Shown here: positions 23,681 through 36,300 of the stretch, piece by piece
Numbering within the stretch: position 1 is the first letter of the stretch
Layout: every line of letters starts with the position of its first letter
NCBI GenBank assembly: GCA_910589415.1
Contig: OU342631.1
Span: 23,126,001 to 23,190,000, forward strand
DNA: 64,000 nt
Direction: 5' to 3'
From: Malachius bipustulatus
Taxonomy: Eukaryota > Arthropoda > Insecta > Coleoptera > Melyridae
Made by a program: the position numbers and the translations under genes
The notes under the pieces: generated by a model
Told to the model about the DNA's origin: nothing
The model's input: the letters and a program-made list of their open reading frames with translations, nothing else
Databases searched by the model: none

Positions 23681-26600
23681 ACTGAAAAAACTCATATACC
23701 GTCGAAACACCTGATGCCACCGTTGACAACTATCAACATCCAAAGTGCCAAAAATGCCAATTAACATTATAACATTATAATCCTTCCTAACGTCTTATAT
23801 TCTACGGCCCAGAGAGATATGATTTCAGAAATGTCATGACGGATTTGATGTCACTATATGCTTATTTTATAGTCAATCTGGATACCTAACTTAGTTCAGT
23901 TCAGTGGTTCTGTATAGTGTTCATTGCGGTGTTGTCGTTCACTATTATTTTTTCATATCTGAATGGTTCTCTTAATGGGGAACCAATCAGGTTAGAATGA
24001 CCAAAATTAATGATTCCCTTAATGGGAAATCGATTCCGATGGGAGTTGATGTTAATTAGGATTTTGTTTAACAAGTCGGCTTGTAAGGCCGAAAAGCTTG
24101 TTCGGATTCTGTACGAAGGACCAGGGTGCAGGATACACTTCTTACGAAGGGTGCTGGGTTGACTTGCTCGTCCTTGACGCTGCTCACTGCACTCTACCTT
24201 TAATTCCTATGCAGCAATGGTCTTGCAAGCAAGGATAAACTGCGTCAGGAAAGATAGAATTAAAAAATGAATCTAGATGAGGGAACAATATCTGTTACTG
24301 TCCCTAAACTGTTCCCTGGGAACTCTAAATCCTGCCAGGATTGAAGCAAAATGCCAGATCAAATATTATTATAATAAAATAACTATGGGTATAGGTAAAT
24401 AAACCAGTAAATGTAGCTTAAATGTAAACAGAAAAACAAGTCTAAACAAGTTTTCAAAGTTTAGTATAGTGCTAAAAAAGAAGCTAAAAACAATGGCATC
24501 AAAGGTGGTAGGTATGGTTTTTTTGTATTCTCAGGGGTGGATCGCTCTATTGGCCCCCTCCGTGGCATCGCCGCTGTTTTCACATGTTTATTGTCATTTG
24601 GACAGTTACAGTAAACTGTTTAGGATTAGTTTCGTTGCCATTGTGCTCGTATTTTATTATAGGCTGGCGTACTGTAGCGAGCAGCGAATATAATGGCGGA
24701 TTAAGTTTATATCAGCATAATCGCTTTATTTTAAATGTGTATCTCTCTGATGGGATAGGGTTCCTCGCTCATGGTTGGACAGATCTGACAGCTGCAAGCA
24801 GCCATGTTAGCTGCTTCATGTAATGGATACTCGATGTCTTCATTTGATAGATTTATTCCGCTCGGCTTTGTCTATAATAGTCCTGGTCGTAGTCGTGTAT
24901 TTAATTGAGTTGTAAAAAAATGATACGATTTTCCATTAATTTCTTTTAAATTAATTATTTTAACATCATCAAAGTACATTTTCACCAAAAAAAAAATTAA
25001 AAACTAAAAAATTTTAAACATCTAGTTGGGTGTTCTTTCTCACCGTCCCTTTGCTCAATATGCTCAATGTCCAAGCATATTCGAAATGAATACCTACCTA
25101 AGCTCAATAAAAATTGAAGTGTTAGTGCAACATTCCCGGATGATTTATGCTGTATTTTAATTAAACTACACCAACCCAAGATGACGTAGAAGAATGGACG
25201 GCGAACGAATTTCAATCAATCTAAGTATGCCGTGATTTGTCTGTGTTGACGAAATGAGGTGGATGATCGAAAAGGCATTGTGCTGTCAGCTGTCAAATCA
25301 TGAAACATGGAGTCAGTTTCCGGTTATGAGAGTTCTCTTATTGTTTGGCAACCTGACTTCGTTCTTTAATGATCTCTCGTTCTGTCTGCATTAAATAATA
25401 ATAGAAAACGTAATACTGAAATTCAATTAGACCGGTGGTAAGAATTTATGCGAATATGAACGAAATCTTGATCTAACGCGAGATAATTATTGTGTTTTCA
25501 CAGCTGCAAATAGATTCCCACTTATTGTTGAATTCTTTTCATTTTAAATGCTCGTTGTATGAAATAAGTGTATTTTCATGTTACAAGCAACGGAATTAGA
25601 AGCCTTTAATATTTTTACATTGTCCGTGCGTGTATGTATTCATGAGAATTAAAAGAGCTTCCAGAAACATTGCATCAGGACCGTAATCCAGTTATTTTAT
25701 AACAGTAACTATAATTTTCGTTTGAGAACAATCTTTAATTATTATTGAAGACATAAAGCCTTCTTTATTTTTTTTGTCGTCGCTGGTGTCTAAATCTGAA
25801 GTGGATGGCCATAATTGGACCATAGGATGTAGGTCCTGTAGATGTTATATTATATAGCATCAAAGTTTATAAAAATAAAATAATAGAAAAATACAACAAT
25901 AAATAAAAGATGAGTTGCGTATAAAAAACAAAAAATTATGAAAATGATTAATCAGCCTACCTGTATCGTTTTACGATTTAGTGGCAATACCTCGGGATCA
26001 AAGAAATTTAATACTTATTAGCTCTCCGATGCAGCATTTTGTATTATTTTGTGGTATAAGTGGCTTACAAAATTAACTACCTCCTTCCAGGGTGTCAGGT
26101 TTTACTGCTTTATAAACAATTGTCAGCGAAATTATAAACGTTGAGCTCCTACACAATCACATTCTTTAGGGTAATCTTGGCTATCCATCTTCAGCAACAC
26201 TTTAAAATTGTGTTCAGTGGGCAATCGGTTGGGTATTCCACCATGATAAAATATCCAGAAGTACTTCATTATTATTTCTATAATTAAAAAAAAAAATCAT
26301 CCTAGAGATGTTATAATATTAATTTGATCCAAACATACATCTTCATACATAGGTATCTACATACATAATCCTCACTCCCGTTATTATATTTTTCAATAAG
26401 AATTGATCATCATAATTATTATTTACCTATAGGTGGAATATCCTATGTAGCAGTGCTGGACAAGTCGTCGTTCATGTAGTTGTGGTGAAATTTGATACTT
26501 CAGCTACCAGAAATACGTGTCTGAAGATATATCTACATATGATGTGGAACCAGACAGATATGTGTTATATGTGTGGCCATGGTCTTCACCCGTTCATGGT

Positions 26601-27112
26601 AGTTTTAATAATCTTAATGTATAAATCTTTTCGTATTTTGTTATGTCAGAAAATCTCCATTATACATATATTAGGATGAATTTTTGATGAGAAAACTGAA
26701 GCCGTTAAATGTAATATGTACATAAATATCGTAGTCATACATATATACTTTTTTATAGTTTTATAGTCAGTCAGTAGTCATTTTAATTTACATAAGGTAA
26801 TGAGAAAATTATTAACATTTACTGGTTTACTTCTTTCATTTTCATTTGGCGTGTAGTCCATTTTTTTTCCATTCCGCAGGTCTCTAGGCCTCCCAGAGTC
26901 GTTTCTGCGATTCCACAGCGATTGCATGGTGCATATACTTACATTGCCCTCTTAACTTGGGTATATAACATTTCAATAAAAGCAGAATGTCTTTTCATGA
27001 AAGAAGCTTCATTTCCACGAAATTACCAAAAATTAGGCAGTCTAATAAAACCAGCAACGAAATATTCTCGATTATCCATCACGCATCTCTTAGAAGAGAC
27101 CAAATTTTATAA
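23681..27112. other. Intronic unique sequence, no gene seen
   Basis: Segments 23980-24300 and 24530-24870 are less AT-rich. Two similar phrases, TTCTCTTAATGGGGAACC and TTCCCTTAATGGGAAATC (23966-24032), form short imperfect palindromes. The small frames near 24470-24820 lack similarity to anything I know. The rest is AT-rich. Confidence 0.4.
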
Positions 27113-28570
27113 AAACTCATATCATATCAACTCTTCTTTAAGAATTTTAAATAGCATAAGATCACGTGATGCATTTCTAGAAAGGCATCATCATCTTCGT
27201 GAGAAACTTGTTTTGTTTTTCAAAATATGTCAACTGGTTTTCACGGAATAGCTGCTTCATCATTATAAATCAAAATTCATAAAAACAAATTAACTCCACT
27301 CTTGCGTTTTAGCTCTCCCTTAAGAATTATAAATAGCATAGTATCACCTGATACATTTTTAGAAAGGCTTCATCATCCTTGAGAGAGGCGTAGTTTTTTT
27401 TTCAAAATATGTCAATTGGATTTCACGAAATTGATGCTTCATCATTATAAATCAAAATTGATTTAAAAAAAATTAACTCCACTCTTGCGTTTTAGCTCTC
27501 CCTTAAGAATTATAAATAGCATAGTATCACCTGATACATTTTTAGAAAGGCTTCATCATCCTTGAGAGAGGCATAGTTTTTTTTTTCAAAATATGTCAAT
27601 TGGATTTCACGAAATTGCTGCTTCATCATTATAAATGAAAATTCATTGAAAAAAAAATTAACTCCACTCTGGCGTTTTAGCTCTCCCTTAAGAATTTATA
27701 CAATATCATAGTATCACCTGATACATTTCTAGAAAGGCTTCAACATCATTGAGAGAGGCATAGTTTTTTTTTCAAAATATTTCAATTGGATTTCACGAAA
27801 TTGCTGCTTCATCATTATAAATCAAAATTCATTGAAAAAAAAATTAGCTCCATTCTTGCGTTTTAGCTCTCCCCTAAGAATTTACAATAGCATAGTATCA
27901 CCTGATACATTTTTGGAAAGGCCTCATCATCCTCGAGAGAGGAAAAGTTTTTTTTTAATATATGTCAATTGGTTTCCTAGAAATAATAATTATAAATTCG
28001 AGTTCAATAAAATAACTCCACCCTTGTATTTCAGCCCTCCCTTAAGAATTTTAAACAGCATAGGATTACGTGATACATTTTAAGAAAGGTTTCATTAACC
28101 TCTATAGTAACATAATTTTTTTTTCACAATCTTACGACTGGTTTTCAAGAAATCTCTGCTTGGTTATAAATCTAAGTTCAATGAAAAATCGAATATGTAT
28201 TCTTGTGTTTAAAGCTCCCCGCCCCTAAGAGTTTTAAATAGCATAGGGTCACGTGATGCATTTTTAGAAAGGCCTCACCATCCTCGAGAGAAATAGAGTT
28301 TTTTTTTCAAAATATTTCGATTGATTTTTCAGAAATGGCTGCTTCATTATTATTGTAACATTGTAAGTCCGAGTTCAATAAAACTCCACCCTTGCGTTTC
28401 CGCTCTCCCTTAAGAATTTACAATAACATAGGTTCACGTGATACATTTTTTTAAAAACCTCGCAGCAACCTCAAGAGTACCATATATTTTTTTCAAAATC
28501 TTGACCGGTTTTCCAGAAATTATGACTTATTGCTTATTATTATAAAACAAAATTTATTGAATAAAATTGA
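27113..28570 (+). repeat. Satellite array, about eight ~180 bp units
   Basis: Units begin near 27113, 27293, 27474, 27658, 27846, 28013, 28192 and 28381. Each holds AACTCCACTCTTGCGTTTT, CTCCCTTAAGAATT, a GTATCACCTGATAC or TCACGTGATRC core, TAGAAAGGCTTCATCATCCT, GAGAG, a T8-9 tract with TCAAAATATGTCAATTGG and GCTTCATCATTATAAATC. Units 2-5 are most alike and carry CACCTG; the outer units diverge and mostly carry CACGTG. This fits array decay from the edges with recent homogenisation in the middle. The 83- and 109-residue frames inside are artefacts. Confidence 0.92.
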
Positions 28571-29677
28571 AACCCCACCCTTATACATTTTGCACATTTT
28601 CTCGATATTGGCTAGATAGGCCATCGAAGAAAATGGTAAATCTGAAAATTTTTAATTCTACGCCCGTTTCCTTTACCAAAGCAATATTTACATTGTCATG
28701 ATGACAGAAAATATCTGTTTGGTTTTTCACTGGTAACTCCAACAGTGATACCATTAGGGCAGAAATCCTGGAAATTGATATTGTCAAAAAGCTGATACGA
28801 TCAAAAACCTGACATGTAGGTACCTGAAATACTTTCGAGAATCTCTTTGGGGAATGAACTTTGTGAAGATACGACGATACTATAGCCAGAATTAATTTAC
28901 ATCTGTAGAAAGAGTTCAAATAAGTTTGTTACAAAATGTAATTAAAGAACCCATTGAAGCAACAATAAGCAACTCTATTGAACCATGTGATGTATAAGTG
29001 AAAGCATTTAATTATTGTAGTGTCACGATCCTATTCAATTAAGTACACACCTTAATAATACCATTATAGGTAGATGATGTAGATTTCAAACATCTTAAAC
29101 GAGAAAATAGCATTGATAGAATAAAGTTATCTGATTCTAAGTTAGGGCAAGTGATACATAACATCGTTTTCAAAAATGCATCCATATATTATATATATGT
29201 ATACGTTATCCGTATCTACAGTGAATTTAGAATAAAATACCAGAATGTCAGGAGGATTTAATAGCATGTTATAACCGACGACTATATCCTCTGTTCGATT
29301 CCAATCGCTGACTATAGAATGGTCTGTTGAGATTTTATCTAGAAGATGGATTTTCACTTTGTACTCTACAGTCTACACAACGTACTTCAAAAGTGAATGG
29401 ATAAACTCTTTGTTTAGCGCCGGAAACATAATTAATTTCAAATTGATATGACTACTTTTCATAAAGAAAAAAACAATTATTACAGAGAATTATTCATTTT
29501 GAAGCCAAAAACGAGAACGAGAGATTTGCAATTAATTGTTTTCTGAATAAAAATAATTTGCCCAATATTTTATATGATACCTTACTTTAAAGCAGGGTAA
29601 ATCGCTGATTTCTGTCAGGATTACAGTTTAAAAGTCACATAAATTTTGTTGTTCAAAAATAAGTAAAAATTCCTATA
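28571..29677. other. Intronic, no supported gene
   Basis: A 112-codon minus-strand frame at 28581-28919 directly abuts the satellite, but its translation has no recognisable domain and I do not call it. The rest is AT-rich. A TATA-type dinucleotide run is at 29187-29200. Confidence 0.45.
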
Positions 29678-30293
29678 CAGTGTGTGTCACAGTCATGGTA
29701 CACCCCCTTTTTTTTCTTTAATTTTTGAGATAATTTTTCGAAATTTAGTACGTCGCATATTCTTGATAGAGCGCACTTGTTAGCAGAAAACTGAATTTTT
29801 TCCCACATCCGGTTTTTCCGGAAATGTTACCAACTTTTTATTTTTAAATGGGACACCCTATATATTATTATATTTTTGGATTCTATACATTTGTACGAAT
29901 CCAACAATACTACATAAGTACCATTTTAAATGTCAAATTTGTTTTTATTTAATTTTTTATTTCTCAATTATATAGTGTGTCATGACTTCAGTTGTGTTCG
30001 TCACAGATGCAAAATGGGCACACCAAAATGTCCCTTATTAAGAGTACTAGTAGATGGTACCTCGGTACCAATATGGTACCATTTGAAAAAAATGAATCCA
30101 ACTCAAAAAATCATTCCGGTGCGCATAATTTATCCATAAATCACTTAAGTTAGTACTTTGTGATATGGGGAAAAAATTCAGTTTTCTGCTAAAAAGTGCG
30201 CTCTATCGAGAATATGCGACGTACTAAATTTCTAAAAATTATCTCAAAAATTAAATAAAAAAAGGGGGTGTACCATGCCTGTGACACACACTG
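29678..30293. mobile_element. 616 bp TA-flanked inverted-repeat element, CAGTGTGTGTCACA ends
   Basis: The ends CAGTGTGTGTCACAGTCATG and CATGCCTGTGACACACACTG are inverted copies with TA on both sides. Arms of ~130 bp share ATGGTACACCCCC, AATTTAGTACGTCGCATATTC and GCGCAC-TTAGCAGAAAACTG. The centre is asymmetric and holds TTTTTAAATGGGACACCC at 29841-29858. Non-autonomous, no coding capacity. Confidence 0.88.
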
Positions 30294-32562
30294 TATGTAT
30301 AAGCTATATACTTACTAAATTACTAAATTATACACTGGCATAATTACTACTTTATATTCTTTCTTCTCACAGCTATTGAAAAATTTACCAATTTCTACCA
30401 TTTTCTTGATGGATCCCCACGTTGGGCGCCAATAATTGTGTAACGTTTGCTTTCTTCTTCAAGGTAGTTACTGGATCACTGAGATAATATAAAGCAATAA
30501 AAAGAGTTTAAAGAATTGCGGGCTTATTGGGAATTACAGGAAGTCATATTTATTATTGCGCGTCTGATTGAATTTAAAATAATCATAATAATTATCATAC
30601 TCACATAGTGCGTATATACCTTACGTGAGATAGAATTAATCCAAGTCATTTCTATATCTGTAATCCGTATCTGCACATAATAATCTCGCATGTTACAGAT
30701 ACATTCTTCTTCCTTTTTCACAGCGATAGGATACGAAAAAGGAAGCTTAATGTTTACGCTGGCTGCTTGCTCGGTTTAAGGATAACGTCACGACCATAAA
30801 CTCGTGTAGCCCACTCGCGAATGTGACTTGAAAATTGCGAAGCATCACAATGAAAAAACAGGTCCATATAAATCGACATTTGCCATTCTTGAAAGACACA
30901 TATTTTAATCGTGACATCTGGTATTTATTACATTACCACGATCGATATAATTCAAATATGCATAATACATTTCTATAATTCATAATCTTCAGTTCCGTGC
31001 TTATAATTTTGAATTATTCGCCATGAATTTCGCTTATTTATGTTTGTGTAAGTGCGATTAATAACAAGTCGGACATGCACTGTAATTAATTTGAATTGAG
31101 TTATACGGTTCATATTATACCTTCGGTTCTTTTTTTTTCTCTTTTATAGTATATAGGTATAGTTCGGGCACCTTTGAGCAGGTACTTGATGGGATTTCAC
31201 AATTTATTAAGACCGTCGCTTAGTTTCTATGTGCATGAACAGCTGATGAAAACTAAGAAACATGATCGAAAAGTTTGTAGGTATAGTAAAATAAAAATAC
31301 TTAAACAGGTTCAAAGCAAGGAAAACATAATATAACGTTTGTATAAAATTTAGAACAAAATTTATAAATCCGTCATGATAACACGATTCTATATGGCAAT
31401 TGTCTTGACAGGTCGATGTTTTTTCAAAATGCTCTCTCTGAGTACTTGTAACATTATTATGACGTTGTTTTATTTTTAATTACGTCAATCATTTTTTTAT
31501 GGTAACCCTCTACTTCGTTATAGCTAATTCATTTTGCAGATATACATCCTTGCAGAGGTCTCACTGAGTAAAACATATTCGGCCAAATTTCAAAAAAGAA
31601 AAAATTGTGTTTTGTTTCATAAACGAAGGTCACGATACACACCATTTCGAAGGTCTCGTCTCCCTAAGAAGTAACTCATCAGAGTTTCTTCTTAGTTCGT
31701 TGGTCTTCTGCTGGTTCGCTGGAATCTGTAAACATGGTTGAATTAAAAGATTGACGTGATCAGTCAGGTGGACAACTGGGGTTTTGGGGGGTAGGCAGTA
31801 TCCCCCAGCGACATTTTTTTTATAAGACTCTTAAATACAAAAATATAGTATTCTTTGAGTTATTTTCTTTGAAAAAAAAATTATTATAACCGTAGTTCGC
31901 TTCTTTTAGTCTCCTTTATCTAGGGGCTAGCGGCAGTGTAGCTACGCCACTGCTTGACAGGCAAGATAAAAACCAATACTGCATATGTGCAAGGTCTAAG
32001 ACTACTTATTACTGTTTTGGTTTTGTTTTTTTTCATTACTAGAAACAACCCCTTTGATCCTTTCCTGAACAGTGATTGTCTGGAAAATCAAAAAGTCTCC
32101 TCTGATTGCATTGTAACTTAAAAGACAGTCCCGATAAGTCTATTTCGTTCAAAACACGGAATCATATATTTTTTTAGTAAAGTAATTAGTAGATAATAGG
32201 TACCATAATATCATATTATTGCATATGCTCTAAGTTCAAGTTCGCTCCATCTCCTTGATCCGAAAAGCTCTTTGAAAGTTTTCTCATCAGCGCTTAATCA
32301 TACCTAGGTACATTCTGCTGATGGCAGGTATTAGGAAGATCATCCATTCTTTCTTTTTACAGTTATTATAGAGCCTTCTTCTCATTATGCGGTTGGTTTA
32401 ACAGTGTCAAAATATACCTAATTATTTGCCATTGGATGGAGGGATTTTTCCAGAATTCCCCCACTTATAGTTAGACAGATGGCGACAAAAATGCCTTGTA
32501 AATCTCCCAAATGGAACCAACAGGTTTTTATTATAGTTTGAGTCCCTTTCTCACAATCCCCC
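30294..32562. other. Intronic; decayed retroelement signals
   Basis: GTTGGGCGCCA at 30421-30431 is the complement of a TGGCGCCCAAC primer-binding-site-like motif, and the following TGTAACG at 30438 could be the edge of a minus-orientation LTR. A CTGATGAG...GACGAGAC motif on the minus strand (31682 to 31653) resembles a decayed hammerhead core. An ACGCCACTG transposon-type end is at 31952-31960. I see no intact ORF. Confidence 0.35.
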
Positions 32563-33092
32563 CGTCTTGATAAGCACGGGACTATAGCGGGTTGCGGTAA
32601 GTGACTACGGCCTTTTGCCCAGATTTGCTCGAGCGATTTCAAAAAACTGTTACAATTTAGAAGAAATCCCCCTTCAATTGAGAGAAGAATTTTTCCAATT
32701 TGCTTGTTGCTGTAACCTCCAGTACAATAATTAAACAGAAGATAGACAACAAATCCATTTAAATTTAGAAAAATTGTTGTTTGGCGATGCCGACACATGG
32801 AGCAATTTTTTTTCCTACATTCTCAGTCACGAACTTGCATGACTTCTCGGACAATTTTCAAGTTCGAATTTGTATTTTTTTTTCATTTTCTTTCATTTTT
32901 TGGAGATCCCGTAAGAGAAATTATTTTCCCTCAATTGGAGGGGGGGGGAGGTTGCCTGATGCCCCCTAGTAATTTTCTTCCAAATGGTAGGTATACTTTT
33001 TGAAATCGCTCGGGTAACTGGGCAAAAGGCCGTATAGTCTCGCTGACCGCAGCGCGTTTAATCCTTACTTGACAAGACGGTTTTTGGGAAGA
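32563..33092. repeat. Imperfect inverted-repeat element (~530 bp)
   Basis: The left arm (32563-32700) and right arm (about 32925-33092) are inverted relatives sharing CGGCCTTTTGCCCAG, CGAGCGATTTCAAAAA, and TCAATTGAG beside a C or G run. The ends read CCGTCTTGATAAG and CTTGACAAGACGG. The right arm includes a G9 tract at 32941-32949. The 126-residue minus-strand frame spans the left arm and its flank and is not a recognisable protein. Confidence 0.75.
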
Positions 33093-33120
33093 GCACGCGA
33101 ACTAAGGAACTAAGTATATA

Positions 33121-33332
33121 CAGGGTGCAGGGTGATCAGTTAAAGGTACGGAGTGGCCATATCTCGGGAGCTGTTGGTCCTAGAGCCTCAAAGTAAACAT
33201 TTTTCAGGCATAAGTGATCAAGAGAAATTCATGGAAGATATCTTCAAGCCGGCCGCACTTCCATCTTGAAAATATTTTTCATGAATTTCTTTTGATATGG
33301 CCGTTCCGTACCCTTAATAACTGATCACCCAG
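33121..33332. mobile_element. 212 bp small palindromic element, CAGGGTG end
   Basis: Left CAGGGTG-CAGGGTGATCAGTTAA and right TTAATAACTGATCACCC-AG are inverted and lie between TATA sequences. Inner blocks GGTACGGAGTGGCCATATC and GATATGGCCGTTCCGTACC also pair, as do GAGAAATTCATGGAAGAT and its partner. The left end has a duplicated CAGGGTG. Confidence 0.82.
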
Positions 33333-36300
33333 TATAAAAACCTGATTTTCTTCCATTTGTGAGATACGACAAGGCATTTATGTCGCCATATCTCTAACTA
33401 CATATATACGCTAATTAATCTTATAATCGATAAATAAATATTTTAATTTGTTGATTTCTGAGACAAGGTTTCTTCGTCTTTGCTTGAAGATTTATTTGTA
33501 AGCCTTTTTTGTTTCTTTGTCTCTATATATTGTTCTTTTTCAAAGTCCGATTGTCTTCGGTGAGTTTAGTTCCGTCAAACATTAAAAAGTAATAACTGAA
33601 ATCTTCAAATTCAAGTTTTAAAATGGCCCCGAAGGCTTTTTAATTACCTATGTAATAAAATAATTAAATCATAAAATAATGAAATTTGTTAATTAATTTC
33701 AGAAGGTATATCTATGTACCTATTAGTTAAATTCAGAATTAATTTATACGCAATCGAGATGTATCGTTTTTGGATGTTTGTGCGTGCATGTTAACAAAAT
33801 TAAACGAATCAGGGAACAAAAACAAAGGGACAAATTGGTGTAAAATAGCACTAGCACCAGGGCCAGTAAATTCAGTCACAGTCTCATTGTGGATGTTTGC
33901 AAATTCAGCCTTCTGCTCGTAATCGAGCGGCTTCGATCGAAGCGTCCCTCGTTTCCACTCGGATTCAGCCAACCCTGCACTAGACCCGGCCCAACCCCTG
34001 ATCGCAAAGGGCTATTTATCAAGCGTTGTTCCCCTGACAAGTTTTATATTTTATTTTACTTGGCTCTATTATGAAAGAGCGACTGTGCTGGTGCTGCCAC
34101 CTTTGTACAATTGTCACCTTATGTTGAGACCATAAATATAAATAAATAGTTGCTACTGCTTCGGGTAAATTTCGAGTATTTGTAGCATCACCATCACCAT
34201 CACCATCACCATTTCCGCAAGATGAAAGTATTATTATTAGGAAGTCTGGGGCCTCCAAAGGAATCAGGCCGGTTAATATTTGTTCTTCATTTACCAGCTG
34301 GTGAGTTGGTGTTGTAAATTTGTCCATGTTACGGATTTATGGCGTTTCTGAAGAAAAATTTATGGGAGATTATAAAACTGTCTGGGTTTCTAAAGACCGG
34401 TGACAATAGCCAAGGAGGTCCTGTCTTCATGGTTCTATAGATAAATACCTGCCCGGATTTTAATTTAACGTCAGAAAAAAGCGATTCTTCTTAAAAAAAG
34501 TGAAAGTCTGCTGGAAACTTTTAATTGTGACGATTTCACCCTTTTATAAAATTTAAAATGGATGGAACCCTGGCATCCCAACAATGAATATCTAGAGTCC
34601 CCCGATTACCAGGCACTCTATGATTATCTAAAGAAGTTTGCATTTCAAGGTCTTAGCTTCTCTTCGAAGCAAACGATTCACTACCTACCTAATATAAATT
34701 GTATGACAATAAACTTCAAAAACGGGGAACCTTCAATTCTGGAAAAATTCATGGTACCCTTGGATTGATAACAGGATAAAAGGTGTACTATACACAAACG
34801 ATCGGTTTGAGATATTAGGATTAATTATTATTATGTGTCAAGGCCAAATTTACAAATGTTTTAACTTTTCTGCATGCAACTCCCAGAGAAGCAGAATGAA
34901 AACATCACAAGACTGTATGTATGTATACGTACCTAATTAGTAATTACACACTGAGGTATTCGTAAATATATACGCTAACACTAATAAAACTTATTCATCA
35001 TAAAATAAAAAATAAAATAAAAACATAAAAAATACAATTGTCTGTCCAGTAACTTTGCTAACTGTAATAAGAATATCTTGAGCTGTCACCTTGAGAATAT
35101 TAATGGCACTGTATATGTATACGATACGGTCTCTCTTTCGCGCTATATCGACTACATCTTCGAGGATATATTAATAGGATAGAATACTCGAAGAGTGATA
35201 ATTAGGAAATATGTACTGGATGACCGTTTTAACAAATCATCCCGATGGTGCTGGTGCATGAGTGGCATGGGCATGAGAAAGAGGTGATTTCACATGGGAT
35301 TTCGGGTCCGAGCTGCGAGCATTCCTTGAGAACGCGCGGGGCAGTGGCGTGGGAGGAGGCGCGCGGGGAGAACGGGGTGACCCCTGACCTCGCGGTGACC
35401 CACCGCTCGTCTGCGCCATAAGTCAGTGGTGGCCTGTAGAATGCTGATTGTTTGCATTTATATTTTCTTCTCTTTCTCCTCGCGTTGAGATATTTTCGAC
35501 ACCAGATGAAACTTGAAGTTTAAGACGTTGAGTATGTCAATTAATCGTTATTAACAATATTATTATTATAAATTAATAATTACTTCTAGTAAAATGCAAA
35601 TTGATCTTTATATACTTAGGTAAAGTGGATTACTTCATAGAAAATGTATCATTTATTTAAGGAAAAGGTGGTTAAATCATTAAATGAAAGGTTTCCAGTC
35701 TTTACTGTTAAGTATAGAAATTTGTCAGAATATGTTTTATATAATGGGAAAATGCATGTCGTTTCTTTAAGCCCCTGCTCGGGCGCCAGTTTGTGGGTAG
35801 GTACTGGGAAACAAACTTTTTCGGCTAGCCTCTTTTGGTTTAACCCTCAACGTTATCGTGGTCTGTAATCTCTTCGCAACATCCTCTTTTGCTGTTTTGC
35901 TCTAAAGTTTCTGTTTTTAGACTGCTGGACATATATTCTTGTATACTAATTAAGTGATTATAACAAGACCTTTGTCATTAAGACAAATTATATCAACATA
36001 CATCTTATTTTCATTTGTCCTGAGGATGCTTTAATACCCGAAACTGGTTTACAAGATCTGTGTGACTTTTAAATGAAAATACCCGTTGACTGCCATTCTA
36101 GTACGTGTTTTATAGAATTTTTTTGAATGTTACGGGCTAATTTACTAATCACGTAATTTATTTAATTTTTTTTTTCTTTCTAAGTAGGTATAGTTAAATT
36201 TATTATTTATAATAAGCATATTAAAATGTATAATAGAAGGAAAAACAAAACTTCAGCAGTTTAAAAGAAACCTTCCGCAAAAAAGTAGCTAATTCTTGAC

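Noticed and set aside
27832..28083. 83-residue frame
   Set aside because: It lies entirely inside the 180 bp satellite array.
27113..28570. CRISPR-like repeat array
   Set aside because: The units are ~180 bp contiguous tandem repeats without distinct spacers, in a eukaryotic intron; this is satellite DNA.
28581..28919. 112-codon minus frame next to the satellite
   Set aside because: No recognisable motif; it may be chance or a very old transposon piece, too weak to call.
34562..34768. 68-codon frame with protein-like composition
   Set aside because: No domain recognised, no splice or start context that stands out, and it is short enough to arise by chance.
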